Part shown: positions 30,844 to 39,298 of the stretch, piece after piece
Layout of the letters: every line of letters starts with the position of its first letter
Position numbering within the stretch: the stretch's first letter is position 1
From: Bacillus manliponensis
GTDB taxonomy: Bacteria > Bacillota > Bacilli > Bacillales > Bacillaceae_G
NCBI RefSeq assembly: GCF_000712595.1
Contig: NZ_JOTN01000006.1
Span: 62,001-126,000 of the forward strand
Reading direction: 5' to 3'
Length of the DNA: 64,000 nt
Notes under the pieces: model-generated
Databases searched by the model: none
What the model was told of the DNA's origin: nothing
The model's input: only the letters and a program-made list of their open reading frames with translations
Translations under genes and position numbers: made by a program

Positions 30844-32007
30844 TTAATTTTTATAAACAAGTCGGCGCATGAAAGCATCAGCAGGTCCACGTAATCCTTT
30901 ACGCTCTAGTATTGTAGCTAAGAAGAGGCTAGTAAACCAAATGAGTACGGCGGTAACAAACGCTCCAGTAGTGTGTAAAACATGCCCTAGGCCGAACGCT
31001 ACGGGCGACATAATAATAACAAGCATTGCCTCGTTAAATAAGTAGAAAGTTAATGATCGTTTACCTAATGCTGCTAATGAATAAGTAACAAACCCTGTAC
31101 GATTTACAAAGGAACCAATTAGTCCAAATAATACTGCGTATCCAAATCCACCAGCAAGCCCAGTTAAGATTTGGAGAGAGGTCATCAATCCAATTGTTGC
31201 TGGAGAAGGAATCCATAGTTTTGTGCTAATCATAGCAAATGGAAGAGCACCGATAATAGAAATAGCGATTCCTGTTATTGCGATAAGAATGAGAAGCTTA
31301 CGATGTTTCTTTCCGTTTAACAAGTCATTTCGGGCTGCCCACATTCCAATTAAAACAGGAAGTAGCATAGGGTACATGAAAAGTTGAGCCAAAATCATGA
31401 AAGGAAATCCAATAAGTTTAGTTAAAGCTGCTTCTCCATATGAGCTTGTATCAGAGAAACCAGCACTTACTCCATATCCGTTCATGTCTATTGAAATTCC
31501 AGTCCATACGAACAGGATGAAGATAATAGAAAACAGGCTAACTAATAGGATGCCTCGTCTAAGTGTTTGGTCTCCTCGGAATAGTAACCAGCCAATAAGT
31601 AGTCCAGCTGTTCCGTAGAAAGCAAGAATATCGATACCGCCAATGATAACAGTGTGTACGAGCCCAAATAATAGAAGAAATAGCGAACGACGCTTTAATA
31701 ACCTTTTAGATTCTGTTTCTAACATACCAGCGCTGAGTTGACGCTTTACCATCATGGTCATTCCGTAGCCAAATAGAGCTGCAAACAACGGCATTCCACG
31801 ATTATCAACAAATAAAATGCAGAAAAAATTAATGATTTCGCCAACGGTACTACCGCCTTCAGGACGACTGAGTAAATTTGTGTTCGTAACACTTAGCCAT
31901 AATGGAGCATGAGCGATGGCAATAATTAAAAGCATAAAGCCACGAGCTAAATCAGGAGCCAGCGATCGTTCATGATTAGAGATAGGTTTTATGTGTAGTT
32001 GTTGCAT
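30844..32007 (-). CDS. DUF418-family membrane protein
   Basis: 387 residues, about ten membrane helices. N-terminal RSLAPDLARGFMLLIIAIAHAP is the usual DUF418/YeiB opening, and the C-terminus (SLAALGKRSLTFYLFNEAM, then GLRGPADAFMRRLVY) is the DUF418 domain. Function unknown; the group is related to acyltransferase-3-like membrane proteins. ATG 32007 with AAAGGT upstream is chosen over 32052. Promoter and a perfect palindromic operator lie directly upstream, implying control by an unlinked repressor. Confidence 0.85.
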   Translation of the reverse strand: MQQLHIKPISNHERSLAPDLARGFMLLIIAIAHAPLWLSVTNTNLLSRPEGGSTVGEIINFFCILFVDNRGMPLFAALFGYGMTMMVKRQLSAGMLETESKRLLKRRSLFLLLFGLVHTVIIGGIDILAFYGTAGLLIGWLLFRGDQTLRRGILLVSLFSIIFILFVWTGISIDMNGYGVSAGFSDTSSYGEAALTKLIGFPFMILAQLFMYPMLLPVLIGMWAARNDLLNGKKHRKLLILIAITGIAISIIGALPFAMISTKLWIPSPATIGLMTSLQILTGLAGGFGYAVLFGLIGSFVNRTGFVTYSLAALGKRSLTFYLFNEAMLVIIMSPVAFGLGHVLHTTGAFVTAVLIWFTSLFLATILERKGLRGPADAFMRRLVYKN

Positions 32008-32030
32008 TCTATATTTACCTTTCTTTGTAA

Positions 32031-32062
32031 ATATTTTTGATTGATTAATCAATCAAAAATAT
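32031..32062. promoter_or_regulatory. Perfect 32-bp palindrome, candidate TetR-type operator
   Basis: The sequence at 32031-32062 is identical to its reverse complement; its core is TTGATTGATTAATCAATCAA. It overlaps the predicted transcription start of the DUF418 gene. TetR/QacR-type repressors bind such sites. No TetR gene is in the window. Confidence 0.75.
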
Positions 32063-32089
32063 TGTATATGATTTTACTATGTATGTCAA
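32061..32089 (-). promoter_or_regulatory. Promoter of the DUF418 gene
   Basis: Minus strand: TTGACA (32089-32084), 17-base spacer, TACAAT (32066-32061). Near-consensus, with the start point falling in the palindrome. Confidence 0.8.
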
Positions 32090-32210
32090 ATGCATAAAGG
32101 TCGGTAGTTAAATAGTGTTGTTAAACAGGAATTTCTATAATCATAAGAGAATAAACAAGAAGATATGAGAAAAAGCACTAGGGAAGAAATTGTCTATAGG
32201 GGGCTTATTG

Positions 32211-32940
32211 TTGCTTATTTTTCGCATGTTATTGAATAAGATAGGTAAGTTAAACAATATATTTTTATTTATAATGACGTCGTTTGTTATCATAGCAAGT
32301 TCGTTTGTTATTCGGCAGCTAGAACCGGAAACATTCCCGAGTTTTTTGATGCTTTTTGGTGGGGCATGACGACAATGACAACGGTTGGATATGGTGACTT
32401 TTATCCGGTCACGATTGAAGGAAGGATATTTGCTATATTTTTATACATAGTTGGAATCGGTATTTTAGGGGTTGTTATTGGTAAAGTTGTTGACTCCTTT
32501 GGTCATTATAGACGCTTGAAAGGGGAAGGGAAATATAAAGGTCGGAATCATATTGTCATTGTTGGCTGGTCAAAAAAATCAGAGTATACGTTAAAAGAAA
32601 TTTTAACTACAAAAGATTGTGAAGTCTCGTTATTATTGACGAGTTATCACAGGAACCGCTTGTGCATGATCGAGTACATTACATTGCCGGTAATGCAGCA
32701 ATGAAAACAACGATAGATATGGCAAATATAAAAGAGGCACATTCCGTTATTATATTCGCAGATGATAAGATTGATAGTCCATTATTAGTAGATGGTAAAA
32801 CGATGATATTAGCGGCATCGATCGAGCAATACGCTCCAAATGTAAAAACCATTATTGAAGTGATAAAAGAAGAACATGTAAGGAGTTTTGCACATGTAAA
32901 AGCAGATGAATTTATTTTATCCCGCATTAACGGGCTGTAA
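32211..32940 (+). pseudogene. Potassium channel (pore + RCK/TrkA-N) gene with two frameshifts and a bcr1-truncated end
   Basis: Selectivity filter TMTTVGYGDFYP, then a glycine-rich helix and RCK opening YKGRNHIVIVGWSKKSEYTL, then IDELSQEPLVHDRVHYIAGNAA. Reading frame changes at the T6 run near 32342-32347 and near 32626-32637; each is repaired by adding one base. The last codons (...ADEFILSRINGL) are read from the bcr1 element that begins at 32916, so the original C-terminus is lost. Start probably TTG 32211 with GGGGG upstream. Not functional as it stands. Confidence 0.8.
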
Positions 32941-33072
32941 GACTCCCACCTCAAAACTTGAGAAAAAGCGAAGAAGTTTAGGTGGAGATTAACAGCCCGT
33001 AAAAGCCCGATTGGTTCAACTAACACTCAGTGGGGGATGAAGAACCCCCCACTGAGTGAAGTTTCACTTTAT
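32916..33072 (+). repeat. bcr1 element, copy B
   Basis: 157 bases from TTTAT-CCCGCATTAACGGG to CACTTTAT, with two strong hairpins (CGGGCTGTAA...TTAACAGCCCG and CACTCAGTGGGGG...CCCCCACTGAGTG). It is flanked by TTTAT on both sides, the known bcr1 target duplication. Inserted into the 3' end of the K+ channel gene. Confidence 0.9.
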
Positions 33073-33205
33073 CGAATGAAGTAATGTCGAAGATGGCTGT
33101 AAAGTCGTTATAGAAAATAGTATATCTAAAATAAGAAAGGAAGAGGCCAATGTGATACTTCTCCAATTTATTTGTATTTTATGATTCATAAAGGAGAAGT
33201 TACAA

Positions 33206-34417
33206 ATGATAAAGACAAGATCGTTTCACTTTTTATGGTTAAGCCAAGCATTTGCGAATATTGGGGATGTATTTTATATTGTTGGGATTATCAGTATATT
33301 ATATGGAATGACTAGTTCCGTATTTATTACATCTTTAGTACCATTTTTCATTACATTTTCTCGTTTTTTGGGTGGTCTAGTAGCACCTTTATTAATAGAT
33401 AGAATGTCGTTAAAACGAATTTTAATGGTTTCACAGTTTAGTAAAACAATATTACTGTTCCTTTTAGCAATTAGTATGTTTCCTTTTCAAACACTAAACA
33501 TGCAGATCCTATTTTTAATTATCAGTTGTATTTCTTTTTTAGATGGCTGGGCTACTCCGGCGCGCAATGCGATGCTTCCTAGATTAGTTACAGAAAATGA
33601 ATTAATGAAGGCGAATAGTTTTGTTTCAATTGTTGATCAACTCATTCAGTTCGGAGGTTGGCCGCTAGCGGCAATACTTGTTGCAGCCTTTAGCGGAGAA
33701 AGGGTTATTTTTGTAACGATTATCACCTTTATCATTTCAACTATACTAACGATTTTCATAAGGGATCAAAAAGAAGAAAAGACAGCGAAAACAACTCATC
33801 CATCGAAATGGAATTCAATGAAAGAAGGGTGGCTTGTTATTTGGAAAACCCCATCTTTAAAAACGATTACAATTATGGATTTCTTTGATTCTATTGCTAG
33901 TGGTGTTTGGATTGCGGCTATTTTGTATGTGTATGTTGAAGAAATTCTTTATGAAGGAGAAGCATGGTGGGGGTATATTAACTCAACTTTTTTTGCAGGG
34001 CTTGTTTTAGGTGGCATTTTTGTTATGAAAAATGAAGGGAAATTAAAATCGAAATTGCATCTGAGTATAATAGGTGGTTCTATATTCGTAGGGATTTTTA
34101 CTTTTTGGTTTGCTTTTCCTTATAATAGTTTACTAGCATTGTTTTTATCAGTGCTGCTTGGATTCGCAACAGAAGTGAAAGAAATTAGTCAAACTACTAT
34201 TATCCAAACTGCTACGTCTAATAAATATTTAGCTAAAGTCTTTTCTGCTAGGGATATGATTATAACAAGTATGTTTGGTATTTCATCTGTATTATTAGGA
34301 GCAATCGCTGAAGAATTTGGGATACGTACTGTTTTTGTTATAGCAGCTATCGTATCAATCTTTTGTGGTGTTTTGGTTTATGTGAGAAGAAATGATTTCA
34401 CCAAAAATGTAGAATAA
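33206..34417 (+). CDS. MFS transporter (DHA3/MFS_3-like)
   Basis: 403 residues, twelve membrane helices. FHFLWLSQAFANIGDVFYIVG and FLDGWATPARNAMLPRLV resemble the MefA/enterobactin-exporter group of MFS permeases. The substrate is unknown. SD AAAGGAG at 33191-33197 can pair with ACTTCTCC at 33157-33164, which could mask it. It follows bcr1 copy B by 133 bases; no operon partner. Confidence 0.82.
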   Translation: MIKTRSFHFLWLSQAFANIGDVFYIVGIISILYGMTSSVFITSLVPFFITFSRFLGGLVAPLLIDRMSLKRILMVSQFSKTILLFLLAISMFPFQTLNMQILFLIISCISFLDGWATPARNAMLPRLVTENELMKANSFVSIVDQLIQFGGWPLAAILVAAFSGERVIFVTIITFIISTILTIFIRDQKEEKTAKTTHPSKWNSMKEGWLVIWKTPSLKTITIMDFFDSIASGVWIAAILYVYVEEILYEGEAWWGYINSTFFAGLVLGGIFVMKNEGKLKSKLHLSIIGGSIFVGIFTFWFAFPYNSLLALFLSVLLGFATEVKEISQTTIIQTATSNKYLAKVFSARDMIITSMFGISSVLLGAIAEEFGIRTVFVIAAIVSIFCGVLVYVRRNDFTKNVE

Positions 34418-34422
34418 CAAAG

Positions 34423-34468
34423 AAAAACGGGCCGTATTCCATTGTATAAAGGGTACGGCCCATTTTAT
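34423..34468. terminator. Bidirectional terminator
   Basis: Stem AAAACGGGCCGTA/TACGGCCCATTTT between converging MFS and VOC genes. Confidence 0.8.
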
Positions 34469-34470
34469 TA

Positions 34471-34902
34471 TTACTTATTCTCAGCAGGTAATGTAGAAAC
34501 TTGCCACTCTATACCAAACTTATCTTTTACATTTCCGTAAGCTGGACTCCAAAATGTTTCTTGTAGTGGCATAATGACTTCGCCACCGTCCTGTAACTTT
34601 TCAAAGACTTCTTTTGCTTTTTCTGCATCGCTAATTCGAATCGCAATTGTTACTTGTGATCCTGTTTCAAATGGCTGACCTGGGAATATATCCGAAATCA
34701 TCAAGTCAGTATTACCTACTTTTAAATGTGCATGTAATATACGATCTTTTGCTTCAGCTGGAATAGGATGTTCTGGGTTTTCAGGCACTTCTCCAAATGT
34801 TTGGCGTACTTCTACTTTTGCATCCAATGACTTTTCATAAAATGTAACAGCCTCTTGCCCATTGCCATTTAAGACTAAATAAGGATTGATACTTAAGATC
34901 AT
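34471..34902 (-). CDS. PhnB-like VOC-fold protein
   Basis: 143 residues. NPYLVLNGNGQEAVTFYEKSLDAKV opening, ILHAHLKVGNTDLMISD, and WSPAYGNVKDKFGIEWQV ending are characteristic of PhnB/YjdN-type glyoxalase-fold proteins, sometimes misnamed 3-demethylubiquinone methyltransferase. Such proteins are often metal-binding but of unknown function. SD AGAGGTG before the ATG. Single gene. Confidence 0.85.
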   Translation of the reverse strand: MILSINPYLVLNGNGQEAVTFYEKSLDAKVEVRQTFGEVPENPEHPIPAEAKDRILHAHLKVGNTDLMISDIFPGQPFETGSQVTIAIRISDAEKAKEVFEKLQDGGEVIMPLQETFWSPAYGNVKDKFGIEWQVSTLPAENK

Positions 34903-35248
34903 ATAAGCACCTCTTTTTGATTTTTAGTAAAACGAACATTTGTTCTATTTAATGATATCATATCTTATATGTATGTGCAATAAATATGTGAGGTATAAAA
35001 AATAAAAGAGTTTATGTGAATGGTGCGAAGCTTGTTGTTTTACCACCTTATATGTTCTATTTATTTTTTTATTTTCCTGCAAAATGAGTATAGGTTTGAA
35101 ACAAGAGGGAGTTGTTTGATAGTGTGTATCAAATAAGACTTAAGACGGATACATATTTAAGTTCTAAGTTTGTAGGCGAAATAATTTTAAAATGTTAAAA
35201 TTTACTTGTAATGGTAAATTTACAAAAAAGAGGAAGGGGAAAACGGTT

Positions 35249-35710
35249 ATGAAAAAAGTTTGTATGATCTTTCTATTTATTTTTAGTATGTCTATTTTTT
35301 TAATCGGATGTAATGCAGAGAAAAAAGAAGTGAAAGCAGAATTTGACACTGAAAAAGTTCAAAAGATAGAAGTATCGTCAGTAGAAAATCCAGAACAGAT
35401 TTTACATGTAATGGAGACTAAAAAGGATATGAAAGAATTTACTGAAACACTTCAGATTGATAAGTGGGATACAGCAACAATTCCTTCAGATGCGGTAGAA
35501 GAGTATACGTATAAACTATATCAAGAAGATACAATTAAGCTTGGAGAATCTAAGGCGGATAAGAGAGAGTTGAAACATGTTGGTACCATTATTACATATA
35601 AGAATAGTCCTTACATCCAATTGAAATCGAAAAAGCTAACTTTCAATTTTAAAGTTCCAAAAGATGTGACAGAACAGTTATCGAATGATGTATGGACTTC
35701 TAAAGAATAG
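35249..35710 (+). CDS. Putative lipoprotein
   Basis: 153 residues. Signal peptide MKKVCMIFLFIFSMSIFLIG with lipobox LIGC, so Cys21 would be lipidated and the protein anchored to the outer face of the membrane. The mature part is Lys/Glu-rich with no recognised domain. ATG 35249 is preferred to 35192 because AGGAAGGGG precedes it and a signal peptide starts there. Confidence 0.75.
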   Translation: MKKVCMIFLFIFSMSIFLIGCNAEKKEVKAEFDTEKVQKIEVSSVENPEQILHVMETKKDMKEFTETLQIDKWDTATIPSDAVEEYTYKLYQEDTIKLGESKADKRELKHVGTIITYKNSPYIQLKSKKLTFNFKVPKDVTEQLSNDVWTSKE

Positions 35711-35712
35711 AG

Positions 35713-35752
35713 AAAAAAGATAGAGCGAATCAAATATGCTCTATCTTTTTTA
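35713..35752 (+). terminator. Terminator after lipoprotein gene
   Basis: Stem AAAAAGATAGAGC/GCTCTATCTTTTT at the end of the gene, followed by TTAGTG. The symmetric A/T flanks could also work on the other strand. Confidence 0.8.
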
Positions 35753-35886
35753 GTGTAAATCGTTCTTAGCGTAAGTAATAAATTTCACTTACCGTATTAA
35801 TTTAATAAAATTAAAAAATAAAATCTTATTATCACATGTAATCAGGCAATACTACATGATGTATATAAATAAAAGGAGCGAGTGCA

Positions 35887-36456
35887 ATGAAACAAATTCC
35901 GATTGGTGTTTCAAACAGACATATACATGTTACGCAAGAAGTATTAGAAAAGCTGTTTGGTCAAGGACATGAACTGACTGCGATAAAAGAACTTACACAA
36001 CCGGGGGAGTTTGCAGCTGAAGAAACAGTTACAATCAAAACCGAAAAGGGAGAAATTACGAAGGTACGGATTTTAGGACCGGTACGTAAATTTACACAAG
36101 TCGAAATTTCCAAAACAGATGCACGTAAACTTGGAATTAATGTACCAATTCGTTCATCAGGGAATATTGAAGGGACACCAGGTATTACAATTATCGGTCC
36201 TAATGGTACGCTTCAAATTGAACAAGGCGTAATCATAGCTGAGCGTCATATTCATATGACAACAGAAGATGCAAAATATTTTGGTGTACAAGACAAGCAA
36301 TATGTCAATGTGAAAATAAATGGGGAAAGAGCGTTAACGTTTCATCAAGTATTAATTCGGGTGAAAGATACGTACGCGCTAGATATGCATATCGATACGG
36401 ATGAAGCAAATAGTGGAAATATTAAAACGGGTGACTTCGGTGAGCTTATATTGTAG
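35887..36456 (+). CDS. pduL: PduL-type phosphate propanoyltransferase/phosphotransacylase
   Basis: 189 residues. Two zinc-binding histidine motifs typical of PduL, VSNRHIHVT at residues 8-16 and AERHIHMTTEDA near 118, in the two beta-barrel halves, plus ISKTDARKLGINVPIRSSG. PduL moves an acyl group between CoA and phosphate. No microcompartment encapsulation extension is present at the N-terminus and no pdu/eut genes are near, so it is probably a free cytosolic acetyl- or propionyl-transferase. SD AAAGGAGCG. Confidence 0.88.
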   Translation: MKQIPIGVSNRHIHVTQEVLEKLFGQGHELTAIKELTQPGEFAAEETVTIKTEKGEITKVRILGPVRKFTQVEISKTDARKLGINVPIRSSGNIEGTPGITIIGPNGTLQIEQGVIIAERHIHMTTEDAKYFGVQDKQYVNVKINGERALTFHQVLIRVKDTYALDMHIDTDEANSGNIKTGDFGELIL

Positions 36457-36507
36457 CTAACTGTATGAAAAGTAGATAGGGGTACCTTTGCACATCCAAT
36501 TTTAAAA

Positions 36508-36546
36508 ACCCAGCTATCTTCACAGAAGATTAACTGGGTTTCTTAG
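36508..36546 (+). terminator. Terminator after pduL-like gene
   Basis: Stem AAACCCAGCTATCTTC/GAAGATTAACTGGGTTT with an ACA loop, then CTTAGTTATTT. Confidence 0.7.
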
Positions 36547-36564
36547 TTATTTACACCCAATCAT

Positions 36565-36789
36565 TTATAGAACAATTCGGAACTGCCTAGTGAAAAAGAG
36601 ACTGCACTTTGTGCCGCAATCGCGCCCTATAACGATATTTTTTGAAATCAAAGGTTGATGAAGGTGACTTATACTTATTGAACTCAAGTTTGCAATATCA
36701 TTTTTGACTCGTATGAGCACAAATAGAGGGGGTAAGTCAGTCTCACGGAAAGCCTTAATCATGGATTCTTCTTGTGGTGTAATATTCAT
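36565..36789 (-). CDS. Hypothetical 74-residue protein
   Basis: Starts MNITPQEESMIKAFRETDLP and contains a conserved-looking segment ending GRDCGTKCSLFF. No family recognised. A reasonable SD (GGAAGAG) and a TATAAT upstream on the minus strand (36815-36820) support it as a real gene. The 200 bases between it and the LysR gene hold nothing else recognisable. Confidence 0.45.
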   Translation of the reverse strand: MNITPQEESMIKAFRETDLPPLFVLIRVKNDIANLSSISISHLHQPLISKNIVIGRDCGTKCSLFFTRQFRIVL

Positions 36790-36991
36790 TAAGCGTTCTC
36801 TTCCTTTCCAGTTAGATTATACACAATACCATCCTATAGTCTTCTTTGCCATGCCTTCTTTTCCATTACTCGCTAGTCTTGAAACAAGGATCATTTCGTA
36901 TCTAGTTATTTATGTTGTTAACTTGATGGGCATACCATGGTACCCCTAGATAAAGAAAATGTTATTGCCTTATCTATCTTGAAAATTTGAT

Positions 36992-37867
36992 TTACAAAAT
37001 ATTTTGTTCCTCTAATAAATCTAAGAAAGATTGTAAAACAGGAGAAATCCATCTCGACTTATGGTAAATAGCGTGGCTTTTTATAGATAGTGTTGTTTCA
37101 ATTTTTTTAAATAATAATTGTTTTTTCTCGACATTTTCCTTTACTACAATATAAGGGAGAATAGCAATACCTAATCCACACATAACTGACTGTTTGATAA
37201 CTTCGATGCTTGAACTTTCAAAAGTTCTTTTAGGAATTCCTCCGTTCATGCGTAAATAACGCTCTACCATTGGTCGATACCCACATGTTGGTTCTGTATA
37301 AATAAATTGATAGTTTCGTAGTAAGCTAGAAGGATTTTCAGGTAGCACAATATCTGCGGGTAAAATCCAGCCGAATGTTTCCTGGAATAATGTAGTTGTT
37401 ACAAATTCATCAAACTCTCTTGACTCACCAATCAAAAAAACAATATCTGTGTCACCATCTTGCAATTTTCTAAATGCTTGTTCATTTTTAACTGTCTCAA
37501 GAATAATGTTTACTTTCGGGTTTTTTTGTTTATATGTTTGCAGTATGCGAGGCAATCGATAAACAGCTAAAGATTCGTTAGAAGTAATCGTAAGTGTTCC
37601 TGTTAAATCATTACCGTTTTGTGGTATTTCTTTTGCTTTTTCATATATAGCTAACAATTCTCGAGCATATGGGTAAAAGTGGTGCCCTGCTTTTGTAAGA
37701 AGTACTTTGCGCCCCAATCTATCAAAAAGGGGAGTGTGTAAATCATTTTCTAAATTCTTAATATGAGTTGTTACTGTTGACTGGGCATAACCTAATGCAT
37801 CAGCAGCTTTGGAAAAACCACCATATTTCACAACAGCACAAAATGTTTTAATATGTCTCATTTCCAT
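36992..37867 (-). CDS. LysR-family transcriptional regulator
   Basis: 291 residues. N-terminal HTH (MRHIKTFCAVVKYGGFSKAADALGYAQSTVTTHIKNLE) and a periplasmic-binding-protein-like effector domain (residues about 90-290). It is divergent from the aspartate-semialdehyde dehydrogenase paralogue at 38027, its likely target by the usual LysR arrangement. The effector is unknown. Confidence 0.9.
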   Translation of the reverse strand: MEMRHIKTFCAVVKYGGFSKAADALGYAQSTVTTHIKNLENDLHTPLFDRLGRKVLLTKAGHHFYPYARELLAIYEKAKEIPQNGNDLTGTLTITSNESLAVYRLPRILQTYKQKNPKVNIILETVKNEQAFRKLQDGDTDIVFLIGESREFDEFVTTTLFQETFGWILPADIVLPENPSSLLRNYQFIYTEPTCGYRPMVERYLRMNGGIPKRTFESSSIEVIKQSVMCGLGIAILPYIVVKENVEKKQLLFKKIETTLSIKSHAIYHKSRWISPVLQSFLDLLEEQNIL

Positions 37868-38026
37868 ATATATCCCTCTTTTTTAGTATCATGATTCGCG
37901 AACGATTATATCATATTTTTCAATTTTTCAAATAATAACTTCTCCTTTAAAATAAAATTAAGAAATCTAACATTTTATTCCTTTTGGAATCTGAGTCAGG
38001 AATTTTAAAACATGGAGGAGAAGTAT

Positions 38027-39070
38027 ATGAGTATAAGAGGCTATCATATAGCTATTGTAGGAGCGACAGGTGCAGTGGGACAGAAAATTATTGAATTATT
38101 GGAGCAAGAAACAAAATTTTATATAAAAAAAATCACCCTTCTTTCGTCAAAACGATCTGCAGGTAAAAAAGTTATATTTAGAGATCAAGAAATAGTGATG
38201 CAAGAAGCAAAGCAAACAAGCTTTGAAGGTATAGATATTGCTTTTTTTAGTGCTGGGGGAGAAGTGTCAAAGCAGCTCGCACATTATGCAGTTGCTAGTG
38301 GCGCTATTGTAATTGATAATACAAGTGAATACCGGATGTCACCTGATGTTCCTCTTGTTGTTCCAGAAGTAAATGCACATGCTTTATACAATCATAAAGG
38401 GATTATTTCTGTTCCGAATTGTTCTGCTTTACAAATGGTCACAGCGCTTCAACCAATTCGGGAAGCTTTTGGTTTAAAGCGAATTATTGTATCGACATAC
38501 CAAGCTGTATCAGGATCAGGAATTCATGCAATCCATGAATTGAAAGGACAGACAGAGGAAATGCTTGTAGGAAATGAAGTAGAGCCATTTATATTACCGG
38601 CCAAAAAAGATAAAAAGCATTATCCAATTGCGTTCAATGTATTACCACAAGTTGATGTATTTACAGATAATGATTACACTTTTGAAGAAGTAAAAATGAT
38701 TCAAGAAACGAAAAAGATTATGGACTACCCTTCTTTAAAAATGGCAGCAACTTGCGTTAGAGTTCCAGTAGTATCTGGTCATTCTGAATCTGTCTATATT
38801 GAGTTAGAAAAAGATACAACTGTAAATGAAATAAGAAAAGTTTTATGTTCAGCACCAGGTGTTACACTTCAAGATGATCCAAATAGTCAGCTTTATCCTA
38901 TGCCTTTATATGCAGAAGGAAAAAAAGATACCTTTGTTGGTAGAATACGAAAAGATCTCGACGAACCAAAAGGATTTCATCTTTGGATTGTATCTGATAA
39001 CTTGTTAAAAGGAGCCGCTTGGAATTCAGTACAAATTGCAGAAACAATGATTGAAAAAGATATCATCTAA
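38027..39070 (+). CDS. Aspartate-semialdehyde dehydrogenase paralogue
   Basis: 347 residues, full length for the family. NADP site IVGATGAVGQKIIELL, catalytic Cys in SVPNCSALQMVTAL, VSTYQAVSGSG, and GHSESVYIELE with the conserved His. The reaction is the reductive dephosphorylation of aspartyl phosphate to the semialdehyde. A housekeeping asd normally sits with dapG/dapA, so this solitary LysR-linked copy is a second gene, perhaps used under special conditions or on a related substrate. ATG 38027 with GGAGGAG upstream. Confidence 0.88.
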   Translation: MSIRGYHIAIVGATGAVGQKIIELLEQETKFYIKKITLLSSKRSAGKKVIFRDQEIVMQEAKQTSFEGIDIAFFSAGGEVSKQLAHYAVASGAIVIDNTSEYRMSPDVPLVVPEVNAHALYNHKGIISVPNCSALQMVTALQPIREAFGLKRIIVSTYQAVSGSGIHAIHELKGQTEEMLVGNEVEPFILPAKKDKKHYPIAFNVLPQVDVFTDNDYTFEEVKMIQETKKIMDYPSLKMAATCVRVPVVSGHSESVYIELEKDTTVNEIRKVLCSAPGVTLQDDPNSQLYPMPLYAEGKKDTFVGRIRKDLDEPKGFHLWIVSDNLLKGAAWNSVQIAETMIEKDII

Positions 39071-39077
39071 ATATAAT

Positions 39078-39236
39078 TTTATCCCGCATTAACGGGCTGT
39101 AAGACTCCTACCTCAAAACTTAAGAAAAAGCGAAGAAGTTTAAGTGGAAGATTAACAGCCCGTAAAAGCCCGATTGGTCGGGTTGACACTCAGTGGGGGA
39201 TAAAGAAAACCCCCACTGAGTGAAGTTTCACTTTAT
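39078..39236 (+). repeat. bcr1 element, copy C
   Basis: 159 bases from TTTAT-CCCGCATTAACGGG to CACTTTAT, 7 bases after the dehydrogenase stop codon, very close to copy B in sequence. Its hairpins probably form the 3' end of the dehydrogenase message. Confidence 0.9.
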
Positions 39237-39242
39237 TAAGCA

Positions 39243-39282
39243 AAAAAGTACATCACTAAAATTAGTGATGTACTTTTTGTTG
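39243..39282. terminator. Bidirectional terminator
   Basis: Perfect stem AAAAAGTACATCACTA/TAGTGATGTACTTTTT with an AAAT loop between converging genes. Confidence 0.85.
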
Positions 39283-39298
39283 TGTAGGACTTTATAGT

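Noticed and set aside
36474-36950. Inverted GGGGTACC / GGTACCCC repeats about 460 bases apart around a small unknown gene
   Set aside because: Only about 10 bp match and no target duplication, so not enough for a mobile element.
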